Below are positions 8,946 to 20,100 of a stretch of DNA of 64,000 bases, piece after piece (within the stretch, counting starts at the first letter, position 1; the number at the start of each line of letters is the position of its first letter). The position numbers and the translations under genes are program-made. The DNA is from Stercorarius parasiticus (Eukaryota > Chordata > Aves > Charadriiformes > Stercorariidae), in contig VWZL01000298.1 in the NCBI GenBank assembly GCA_013396915.1, positions 1,278,695 to 1,342,694 of the forward strand. Reading direction: 5' to 3'. Under the pieces are notes generated by a model. That model was not told the origin of the DNA. It worked only from the letters and a program-made list of their open reading frames with translations, and made no database searches.

Positions 8946-11900
8946 GCCTCTTATTTGAGTGGGGAATGGCTACTTCTAGGTTTATAGGTCAGTTGTGACT
9001 ACTATAGATAGAGGCTTTCAAGTTTTTAGGGAGTACCTGGGCATTCTTTAACTCTCTTAGATTTGCAGAATTCTGGAGAACAGAGTGGTTTTGGTGGATA
9101 GGGAAAGCAAAATAAAACTTGTGTGCTTCAGAAACCCAAGAATGGGTAATAGGAGTCAAGATCTAAGGTTTAGTTTGATTTATGCTTTTCAGGGGGTTTT
9201 AAATAATTCCCTCTGTCTTTTAAGGGAGCCTTTTCCAAGATGTATAAATGAGCCGGAGTATTAGACAGTCCCTTTTAGAAATGCATTTATTGGCTTATAA
9301 AGAAAAGGTGGTGTGTTTTTGCTCCTAATAGCAGCTGTACTGAAAATTAGATGGGGAACAAGGCAGCCTACGCTTCAGAGCTACTCTGGAAGGAAACTCA
9401 ATGTCTGTTTTCAAAGTACTGCTCTGGTATTTACTGAGAGATGAGGCACCTTTTTACCAGACAGTAACATTCTGAAGGGTCTACAGGAATAAAAAGCACT
9501 CTAAAACTTTGAGTGCCTTATCTGGCATCCATGTTGGGGGGGGAAAATGTTTGCAGTTGAATCCAGGTTTTCAAGTCCTGAGTGAACTTGGCAGTTGTTT
9601 TGTAAGTGACAAGGACTTCTAGAGATAGGCATTAAAAGATGGTGGCCATTGCAATATCTTGTGAAGAGCTTAAAGTCGAGTGGCTTTCAGGAGGCAGAGA
9701 TAATCAGAGGAATTCTGGTTTATGGATCTATCAGGCTTTGCCAAAATGGGTGCTTCAGGGTATGTGTGGCACCTTTAGCTTCCTTCCATATCTTATTCTC
9801 TCCTTGTGGGTGTCTGTAGGTTAAAAGATGTTTCACAACTGATTTCAGTTGTGACTTTCAGGGAATGTCAGAACCATTGTAATAGTCTTTCTGGCTTCCA
9901 TTTTGCCTTGAATCTGGTAACCACAAGGTGGGGTACCATATTTTCCTGGGAACTTCGTAAACGACAGATTACACCTTCCAGTTTGTGCTGCAAGAGGGTG
10001 CTTACACATGATCCTTTCCATTGTAGTGCAGAAGTGGTGACTAAGGGGTGTCCTTTAACTTGCACTGCGATTGTGTTTGATTAAAAAAAAAAAACAAAAA
10101 AAAAACAAAAAAACCCCCAAACAACCTGGGTGCTGGATAACTGCTTTGTAGAGTAACCTTGGGTTTCTGTTCAAAAGAAACAGGTAATACTGTTAAGTGA
10201 CTTAAACCTCTCCTATCTCAGATACTAAGCAACTGTCATGTCAGTATCTCATAAATGAGGAAACGCATAAAACTTGTTATAACAGTCTTTATGCAGTGTG
10301 ATTAAGTTATTAATAGTTAACAGTCGTTCCTCAGAGGTGGCTTTATTTTTAAACATCAGAAATACTTTGCATTTGCAGAGACTGGAGAAGGGAAGAAAGC
10401 AGTGTTGCATAATTAGCTGGCCAGGCAGACCAGTCCAACTGAGACAGCATGTGCCGCTTCTCTTCTACCCTTTCACCTGTGAACTGCTGTAATACAGCTG
10501 CTGTTGTTAGAACAAAGAACTGCCAGAAAATAACAAATCCAGAATTTGGATGTGTTATCTACATATGGTTCCTCCTTATTTTCAGCAAGGTAGTTAAGAA
10601 GAGTGCTTATTAGGTTTAAATCTTGTGCTTTTTCTTAATTGATTTTATTAAAATACCAAGGACAAGACAGTCACTTGAGTACCTGGATCCTTATTTCTGT
10701 TGAAACGGATTGTGTACAAAAATCAATCATGTAAGCTCTTCATGTATGCTGATGAATGTATTGCAGTATTTGGCCCACCTGTAATAGAACCACTTTTTAC
10801 ATCAAAAAGACATAGGCCACTTAGTAATACATAGACAGACTTGCACCACAAGTCTTCAAACCAAGCTACTATGGTTTTACCAACTTTATTCATTAGCAGA
10901 GAGAATAGTTTGCTATATAAACTCTTGAAAAAACACGCTGCAGGAGAAGACCAGGTATGAGAGCTGAATTGTGGCATAGAGCATGTATATAGATTTTTAT
11001 TCCTATCTGTGACATGTATTGGTCCTTGATCAAGTAATCTCCTTATGCCTATTATAGCAGAGATATTAATGTATGAAAGTGTTGTTAGAAGTTTTGTGAT
11101 GCTGCATTAATTGCTATTTAAAAATGTTCTAAAAGGGTCAAGTTTCATTTACTCTCCTGAAAATTCCAGAGTATTTTTTAAAATATGCATGCAGTAGAAC
11201 TAACTTACATAGTAGGTATAGGAACTTTGTGTGCATGTGTGAAAGGCTTGTCAAACGTGTAGAAGTTATACAGATATTTGTGTAATTAGTTCTGTTAACA
11301 AGCATCTCACCTTTTATTTTTAAGTATATAGGGGAACTCATTTATCACTGACACATAGCTACGTAACAGCTGAAAATTAACATCACTAAAGACAAAGAAA
11401 TTTAATATCCAGCTAAATTACAGAGAACGTTCTGTCTAGCAGAATAAAATTGCCAGTTCTGGAACCTGAGTGCAGAATGTGATTCTAAGAAGCCACAAAC
11501 AATTTTGTGCACCAACTTGACCAACGTCCTGACTCCTCCTCATTGCAGAGGCTACGGCTGCAATCTCATCTTTCACTGAAGTATCCTAAGGCTGCTCAGA
11601 AGTGGGATGCATCTACTGCGTCCTTGCACTTCTCCCATAAAATGTGCATGTCCTAACAGGACAGAATTTCAGACATGTAAGACCAAAGTGTGAGGAGATG
11701 GGCCATTTGCAGGTGTGAGATGTTTCAGGAAGGAACAGCTGTGCAGGGACTAGCAGAGACAAGCAGACTGTGGGGCAGGTGGATGGATGGCTTGTGTGAG
11801 GAAGAACTTTTAATTGGTTTAGCAAAAATAACAATTGTAGTGTCAATGCCCATTGTATTTAAGACAATGCATAGAGAAGTGAATTAGACCATGATAACTA

Positions 11901-12596
11901 GTTGGCTGGGCAACTGAAACTCACTTGGTGTTTGGCATTGTATTGCCTATGTGAGGGCCTGCAGCATTGTCATGTGTTGCAGCTTATGTTGCAGCCTCTG
12001 CATAAGTAACGAAGTTGGTCATCGGGTTTTGCAAAGAAGCATGATGCATATACATTCTTGTTTCCTTAAGGGCTGTATGAGGCTATTTTCCTTTCAGAAC
12101 TGTATGTGAGATTTTGAGCAGAAGGTTTGCAAATCTGCCAAGGCCGTGTGTTCCAGCACTCTGTTGTTCTCGAGACTGAATCGCATTGTTATCATCAATA
12201 TTTTCTTCAGCAGAAGATGTTTACTGTGTATTGTTAATTTCTCCTTCCATTCTTGTAATAACACAAAGTAGTTTAGCAAATTATAATGGTGTTCTGAGGA
12301 ACTTTAATTTGCTGCTGCTTTGTCAATCTGCGAAACGCTGTCTGTAACGAAATGTGATCGGCCGTGTTCAAGGTCAGACCCTTGGCTATGACAATGCCTC
12401 TTTTGTACCCTCAGGGGCACCGCAGCCCTTTGAAGGGGGGGTGCTGTGGATCCTATCATCAGGATAACTTTATTGCGAAGCAGGGGTCCATACTTAAGAC
12501 ATGCAGTCTGGCAGTCCTATAGACTCCTAGTTTTGAATGCTTGAAGTCAGCAATAATCAGTATATAGCAGATTGCAGCATAGGGTAAAGCTAGAGT
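8946..12596. other. Intergenic region downstream of GMNN
   Basis: I see no supported gene. It contains an A-rich tract (10083-10121) and a perfect 10-base inverted repeat (9833-9854). In human, ARMH2 lies between GMNN and RIPOR2; I found no armadillo-like open frame here, but I cannot exclude a diverged one. Confidence 0.55.
10083..10121 (+). repeat. A-rich simple repeat
   Basis: A run of A broken by single C bases and ending in a C5 run. It could be a decayed retroposon tail, but no recognisable element precedes it. Confidence 0.7.
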
Positions 12597-13230
12597 AAAC
12601 ACAGTCCCCTACAACATCCTTCTTGCTAAATGGGAGAGGTATGGATTTGATGGGTGGAGAGTTTGGTGGATGAGGAACTGGATGAGGATGGTCACATCCA
12701 GAGGGTAGTGGTCAACAGCTCAATGTCCAGATGGAGACTGGTGACAAATGGTGTCCCTCAGGGGTCCATATTGGGAACAATACTGTTCAATGTCTTCATC
12801 AATGTCATAGACAGTGGGATCGAGTGCACCCTCAGCAAGTTTGTGGATGACACCAAGCTGAGTGGTGCGGTTGACATGCCAAAGGAACAGGATGCCCTAC
12901 AGAGGGACCAGGACAGGCTTGAGAAGTGGGCCCTTGTGAACCTCAAGACATTCAACAAGGCCAAGTGCAGGGTCCTGCACCTGGGTCGGGGCAACCCTCA
13001 GTATTAACACAGGCTGGGGGATGAGGGGATTGAGAGCAGCCCTGCCGAGAGGGACTTGGGGGTACTGGTGGAGGAAAAGCTGGACATGAGCTGACAATGT
13101 GCACTTGCAGCCCAGAAGAACAACTGTATCCTGGGCTGCATCAAAAGAAGTATGCCCAGCGGGTTGAGGGAGCTTGTTCTGCCCCTCTACTCTGCTCTGG
13201 TGGGACCCCTGGAGTACGTATCTACCTGGC
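12597..13230 (+). mobile_element. 5'-truncated CR1 LINE fragment (reverse-transcriptase part)
   Basis: The + strand encodes the C-terminal half of a CR1 reverse transcriptase. It contains Val-Pro-Gln-Gly-Ser-Ile-Leu-Gly at about 12750 and a Phe-Val-Asp-Asp-Thr-Lys catalytic block at about 12841. The Gln-Asp-Arg-Leu-Glu-Lys-Trp and Ala-Lys-Cys-Arg-Val-Leu-His-Leu blocks follow. A stop breaks the frame near 13007, then similarity continues out of frame to about 13218. It lacks the CR1 3' end, so it is truncated at both ends and dead. The core reading frame is only lightly damaged, which suggests a middle-aged insertion. Confidence 0.9.
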
Positions 13231-15450
13231 AGAATGCAGAGAGGCAGTAATAGCATGGCAAGGGTAGTGAAAACCACCACAGTTTGTGAAAAGCATGAGG
13301 TAAGAATAAGCTAGAGTTATTTTGGTACAGGAACTTTTTCCTAACGTAACTTTCTGGGGTGGCCCAAACCTTTAAATTTGTTTGAGCCCACCTGCTGCAG
13401 CCCTAAGAAAGAGGTTTTATAATTGCTATCTGATGGTTCCTTCTTTGCTAGTCGGTAAGCGTCCTTCTTGTTACATTCACCTCTGTCTGTTTTTTCCTAC
13501 TCCACAAAGGAGAGCCCTTGCATTAACCTGGTAGGAAAGGCCATCATTGTTATCTCTGCGAGCATAAAAATGTGCAAGTTATGAGACAAAATTATGGTTT
13601 GTTCCTTTTTATTTGCCTTCTTGCTTTGGAAGCCTTAAGGTTTGTTTACTTTTTCAAGGGTTTTGTTACCCTGAGGGTAGAAACTTTTGGGATTTTGTTT
13701 GGTTTTGTTCTTAATTTGAGAGTGTGAATTTTTTTTCATATGTTGTCATGAATCAAATTAGGACGTGATCCTTTGTTTTATTTACTTTTCTTAAGCAGTA
13801 TTAATGCTCAAAGTGAAATGTAGCCTTTATACATCCATATCCCAGGTTCAAGCTCGTCAGTCTCGGATACTACAACAGGAACTAAATTTGGTCTAACCGT
13901 TCCTACTGAAATTCCTGCAAATTTCCTCATTGATTTTATTGAGAGCAGTATTTGCTCCTGTTTGGTTTGTATGAGCTGTATTACGTGTTGTTTTTTTTTA
14001 ATGGTTATAATGGTATAGCAGATCAGCTTTAGGTTAATAAACCTCTCAAAGGGTGGATTTAACCTACAATGAGATGAAAGTAGAGATAGGTAGAAGCTCC
14101 ATGCGCCGTGCTGCCTGTGGATGTGAGCAGCCCCGTGCTCTCTGCTGGGTGGGCAGTTCTGCGTTCCCCAGCTCTGCGCCATAAGCCTCCGTGTTTGTAA
14201 GAGTTAAAGGAGCATCTTCTGTCTGAGACGAGTCTGTTTTCGCTGAAGGGAAGAAGTAATCAGTGGAAGTTTGGTAACAGTCCTGGAGCCTCTTCAGCAT
14301 ACCTGCTGCTAGTCATTGTGGAGCCTTTCTTGGAAAGTGTCTTGCGTGATACGCAAAGCCGGTTTGGTATGAACTTTAACTAGGAGTAGCTAGAAATGTA
14401 GGGTACTAGTGCTTGCTTGAAAGTAAACTCATCTCACTTGTTCTGAAGCGACAGTTCAGAATGTAGCACCTACAACCCCATGACTTCATAGCTTTCGCTT
14501 CAACAAAATCGTGTTCCGCACTGTGACACACAAGCTACAACCAAGCTTTTGACATAGGGTACGTATTATGGGCAGGAGCTTTTGACAGATACGGGAATAT
14601 AAGAATATTCTTCTTTTTAAATAGTGTATGCCTCTTGCGGATGCTCTGGGACGGGAGCAAGAGCCTGCACACACACTGAAGCACCCAGACAAGGAATGCT
14701 GAGAGGGCACAGTCCTCCCTTTGCTTCCAAAATAGTATTTTAGTTCAAAACTGGCTTTTTTTTAAATGTGCTTTGGTTCACCTCACAGGGGTACAATGAA
14801 GAGCCGTCATTTTCTTCTTCCTTCTCTCTTCCTTCCTTACAGCTTCATTCCTTCTCTACTTTTCCTGCTTTTGTGGTTTGTCTTTATTTCAATTACTAAA
14901 ATAGTTTGCCACTTACTGCCCCCCGACTTTGGCCAGCAGAAAGATGAAAACGCAGGAGCTGTGCATATTAAACCCCAAGCTGGTATTGCACCGTTTCTCC
15001 TGCTGCACAGAAGTCGCAGTTCTCTGTCTGCCCTCAGGCAGCAGTCCTTGCTACCTGTATTGGTCACTTGCTCCAATTTAGGTATTTTTGTAAGACCTTA
15101 AAGTAACGTTGTCCTAAATCTTAACAGAGTTGATACAGTAGGAAACACAAATTATTTCTATGCTGTAAGAAATCTAGGAGGTCACTTTATATAACTTAGC
15201 TAAACTTTTTGAGATTGTCGCAAAGTCTTGTCCTGGTGACCAGGCTTGAAAAGACAAATATTCCCTACAAGCCTTTTCCCTTACTATGATTAAACAACTC
15301 CCTAATGGTTTGCCCCAAATCCATCTGCAAGTAGGTGGCTCTTACTCAGCCACTTACTGTACTGGGAGCTGACTTGCCTGACGTTTGAAGGTTGGGTGAG
15401 CCTCACGGTGGAGAGGCTGCTGATAGAAAGAGGGACTCTACATATGGACT
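13231..15450. other. Intergenic region between CR1 fragment and RIPOR2 3' end
   Basis: I see no supported gene. Open frames such as 14766-15101 (+) and 13808-14182 (-) have no recognisable motif. The right part borders the RIPOR2 poly(A) site. Confidence 0.5.
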
Positions 15451-15454
15451 GATG

Positions 15455-17052
15455 TGCTTAGTAATTAAAAAATAATCTTTATTATAACTTAAATGTGATA
15501 GGAAATATGGTGAGTACAAATGCCACGGAACTAAAAGCAAAGAAACCAAAAATTAAAACAAAAAACAAATGAGCAGAAATCAGTGCAAAAGGACACCTTG
15601 GAATAATTCAGCTGATGGGACAGGCATGGTATAAAAACCATAATGTGGTTATTTCACCTTCTGCAAAAAGAGTCTATATCCCTCAGTAAACAAGTAAGCA
15701 TTTTGAACTGTACAAAATGTACTTTTTTAATTAAAGGAAGAATATATATATTTATAAATATACACATATGTACATTGTAACATTCACAGTAAAAAAAAAA
15801 AAAAAAACAAACAACAAAAAAACCCCTAACAAAAAAAAAAGAAACCCCTGCCTGCCAAAGTGTTTGGCACAGGAGGCTTCCTTTTGATGTGAATTGTTTG
15901 CAATCTTTTCTATGTAGTCTATGCAAATTTGGATACTTTACTTGACATCTAAACAGCATTTCATGCATAATGAACAACAGTACAGGAACACTCCTCTGTT
16001 AATTTCTATTCACCTCCTCTGTTAACTTAAGGCTCGTGATCAACAGCTCGAAGCAAGCGCTTGCTGTCTTTCATCCTTGCAGTGAGGGGGGACACACACA
16101 CGCATTCACTTCACCCTCTGTTTATTACTGCCTCCGAGCTCCACTTCAGTTTGTTCTAGTTCTTTATGTTGAAATCACTCTATAGAAGCTATGATCCACT
16201 AATTAGGGTGTACGAAATCCAATCCTGCCTGCAACACACTGGACCAAATGGCTCTGGGGACTCGTGCAATTAGCTGTATTCACTCCTCCTCCTCCTCGGA
16301 ATAAATAAACGCGCTTTACCTTTTCATTTAGTTTTCAGAAACCTACGTGATTGTTTGATCCCCCTCACAAATCTCTGGATTAATGATGGCTCGTTGCTGG
16401 AGGGCGAGAGAAAGGAAATAAAAGACCAGCGGAGGCATTTAGAATGAGTCACCAAAGTGACACCTCCCAGGGTTTACATCATGCTGTTTCTGGAGGCAAA
16501 ACTTGAAGAAACTTGCTCTGTATTTCTTTTCTGAGAGTGGCGCTTTCGCCGAGTGGCGTTCCCTGCCGCTGGAGTGTTGCTGGGGACACTCCACGGCAGC
16601 AGAGGCTTAGCTCTGGATTGAAGAGACGGCTTCTTTGCAGCCCTGCTCAGGTGGCCTCCAACTTGTCCTCGGTTAGATACAGTATCGCACGTTGCAAGCT
16701 TCCACCACAACTTCAAGGAAGGAAATGTAGTACTGGGTAAAATATATGAAGATGCCAAATTCTAAAAACTCACAGAAGTTTGTCTGAGGCTGAATAACTG
16801 CAATTACATTAATTGTTACACATCAAAGTATTGTTCCTCAGCATCTAACTGTTCCATCATGAGCTGCAAAGAGGAGCCAATAGGAACTCTTTAGCTGGAT
16901 TTTAGATTTTGCTTTTCCTTAAAAGTCTGTAAATTTGCTACATTTTGGGACGTTCTCATAGAATTCTTCAAAGTCTTCCCTCTGCTCCCTCCACCGATGT
17001 GCAGCTCTATCCTACTTTAATGACTGTTAAATGTAGGTGGGTCCTTTTCCAC
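15455..17052 (-). terminator. RIPOR2: RIPOR2 3' UTR and candidate poly(A) signals
   Basis: Downstream of the RIPOR2 stop (17053-17055) on the - strand, the first AATAAA is at 16126-16121 and a second at 15483-15478. The distal one sits in an AT-rich context and would give a 3' UTR of about 1.6 kb. The UTR contains a long T/GT-rich tract (15791-15847, A-rich on +) and a strong hairpin (16563-16599). Which signal is used cannot be decided from sequence. Confidence 0.6.
15791..15847. repeat. A-rich low-complexity tract
   Basis: Runs of A interrupted by AAC and CCCC units. In the RIPOR2 transcript this would be a U-rich tract within the 3' UTR. Confidence 0.8.
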
Positions 17053-17153
17053 CTAAAAACCTGTGGCAGCTTCAGTTCCACGGCGGCTTCCAACTTTAAC
17101 AAATTCCCGAGGAAATTTGTCCAGCTGTTCGTATGCCAGTCTCCCATCTTCAC
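17053..17153 (-). CDS. RIPOR2: RIPOR2 last coding exon (C-terminal 33 residues and TAG)
   Basis: It opens with [15 protein letters not shown] and ends Ala-Thr-Gly-Phe-stop, close to the human C-terminus. The acceptor is CATTCAG at 17154-17160. Confidence 0.95.
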
Positions 17154-20100
17154 CTGAATGCAGAATGTTAAAGCATAATGATGTGTTATATCATTGTCCT
17201 ACAGCATTTAAAATACTGGATTCTCTGCTGTTAGAAAGTACTGATTTGCCACTATCTTCTTTCCCTTCTTAAAATTTCTGAGGTTGTTGAGGGCAAATTC
17301 AGAAATTACTTGGAAAAATTAAGTGTGCTCTGAATGTTCACCTTTTTTTTTTTTTTTTTCTCTTGTAATTTGCTGGCTTTATCTAGAGCAAAACAGAAGC
17401 AGATGTGGCCTGAACGATTAGATGACACTTGTCTTACTAAATGACCTACGGCCCTCCTCAAGGTCTCAGCTGCAGCTGTGATACACTCGAGGCAGATGAT
17501 GTTTATCCACTTACTTTGGACAATATAAAGTTTACCTGCTTCTCATTTCCTGGCACTTTTAAGAAGTGAGTCTAGCTGCATCTTTGCTTATATGCCGCTG
17601 AAAAAAAAGCAGCAGTATGTTTGCTAAATTTAACTATTTGTGTCTCAAGCCCTTTTCTCTTAGGTACTGTCATGTATATGCACCTGAAGATAGCATTGCG
17701 CCTTGTGTGTTGAATTGGCCATTAGGAACCAAAATGGTCTCTCTATGTCATCTAGAAGAATGGCAGTACAATCTCCCAGCGTTTTCAAAAGTGCCCTCGG
17801 GCTAGTTGTTTTATAACCTTGGCAATAACACATCCAACAGCAGAGTGAATTCCTGCTGAACTGGTAAATGAAAGGGAGTAAATTTGACGAGTTTGCATAA
17901 CTAAAATCACACCTAGACCCATGGAGCAGAAATTCATGCCTAACCTAAAGGCCAGAAAAATACAATTTTCCTGTGCCGCTGAAGTTCTGGTGACCTGAAT
18001 TGCAGTCACACAGTGCTACGCAGCGAGATTGCAGGCTAATGAACAGGGTATCTCTCCTCTCAAGGAGAAATGAGGGTCAATGCAAGGTGCCCGAGGTACT
18101 GCGCAAAGGAGGACTTGCAGGCTAGGGTCTGTCCAAATAAGCATCTAAAGATAATTTAGATTCAACGAACACTTGGGAGTGCTAATGGCACTTGAGCGTG
18201 TGATAATGGCACTACAGGGGGATAGGAGGCAACCCCCAAGTGGAGGGTGTATGAGGCACAGCAGGCAGCGTGCCTGTCCTGCGTCCTCGAGGCTGCTTGG
18301 TTTTCAAGTTCATTATTAATGATTTGTTTGTTGACTTCTCCCTTGCTTTTTTTTTCCTTTTCTGCTTCCCCCTCCAGGCTGTCATACAGTTCAGTTTCTC
18401 TTTGGTCTGTTTTCGTAATTTTCAAAATGAATATATATATGGATATGAATATAGATATTCATATATATGAATATATATTTTCTAATGTATTTGAGTCTCT
18501 AGGTATAAAGTTTTGTTTCAGTCAAGAGTCTCACATTTGTATAGCTCGGGTATCTTACACGCTGCTCTGCTAAAAAAAGAAAATGAAATACTGCTCTAAA
18601 ACAGGCAACTCACCAAGTGAGAGCAGGGTTTCGGATGCCACTTTTCTGATCTCTTCGTTGTCAGACTGGCAGAGCGTGACCAGCATTTTAATACTCTCAG
18701 CAGCCTGGGAAGTGCAAAAAGAGCCGCGTGAGCACCATACAGTACACTCTGGTTTCATTTCACAGCCTTGCGTGGAAACAGTGACCATCCTCTGTGTTGC
18801 CCTTCCTACTCCAAGGGGAGGGCCTTGGTGGGGACACGAGGAATGGGGTTTCCCTGAGGGGGAGCATCTAGGAGAAGGCATATTTTCTGCTGTCAGTGTG
18901 GACCCTTTCTAATTTTCCTACCCTATGAATGAATATGCATGAATCTGGCTGACCAGCTACATCGGCCACTGCTGACTGTAGACTGGGTGATGGGCCATGG
19001 GACAAGGCCATCAAAGCACCAAGGTAAGGGTACGGCAGGGAGACGAATGGGAGACAGGCGGCAAGGGAATGCGTTTCACACTGAGCATATCAAACCTGGC
19101 AGGTCTAAGAAGGCTTTTCTCGCCAGCCGAACTGTGTCTACCTACAGGGGCACGTTGGCTGGCCCACTCCACCGCAGGCTGCTCACCAACACCTGCGCTC
19201 ACCAACTTGCCCACATTTTTGCCTTGCCTGCCCTGTTTTGGGAAGAAAGCAAGGAACAACAATCCTGTTCTGCTCTGCTACAAAAACGCCAGGCCTTTGG
19301 GGAGAGCAGCTGTCATAGTGTCTCTGGCAGGCTATTTAACAGGACAAGGGAGGTGAGTGAAAGGAAGGGCAGGCACTGCCCCGGTGCGTGACACATGGAA
19401 GAGGTGCTGAGCCACAGAGTCAGTATTTGTACGAGCCCCCTCCATCCGAGGGGCACAGGTCTGGGCTACGATGCTCTGAATGAGGGCTCAGCTACCATGA
19501 AATCTCACCACCCCATCTTCAATGTGGTCACTTGTGCTGGACTCGGGGCAAGTCTGCGCTGGGTGCATTCTGGTGGCTACAATTCGAATGGTTGTGAGTG
19601 ATGGGCTCACGGCAACACAGAGCTTGCTGCGCTCTGCAAAACCTCGCAGAGATTCACAGTGGGACCTTGTGCAGCTGACGTGATTTCATGTGGATGAGAC
19701 TGCCATCGAGTTAGCTCATCCACAGCCACCTATCCTTTCTAGCATTCCCACCTTCGAAATAGTATCTTCCAGAAAGGCTTCATCTTTTTCTTTGAAGATC
19801 CCAAATGATGATACTTCCCCTCAGTAGTTTTTTTTCCCCAGCAATTGCCATTCTCACTATTCAAGATGTATCGGAGCCATACTTCTCAAGTTAAATATGT
19901 CTATCTCCAGTTCCCACCACTGGTTCCTTGTCTGCCTTTTCCTGGGAGATCAAAAACCCCACTGCGCGCTGCATGCAGCAGAGGTGTGATGCCCCGCACC
20001 ATTGCCTCTCGGCGGTGCCTCCTAGCATCTCATTTGAGGGAAAACATTTTTTTTGTATTTAATATGTATTGGATGGTATCAGTTCTGTCTGGGACAAAGT

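Noticed and set aside
9806..10084. Open frame ending beside an A-rich tract, considered as a retrocopy
   Set aside because: No similarity to a known protein, no target-site duplication seen, and the A-rich tract is broken by C bases like other simple repeats in the window.
14766..15101. 111-codon + strand frame with a hydrophobic N-terminus
   Set aside because: No motif, no promoter or poly(A) signal, and no matching gene expected in this interval.
18939..19391. 150-codon + strand frame antisense to RIPOR2
   Set aside because: Several overlapping frames of similar length occur here and none shows domains or splice-site support.
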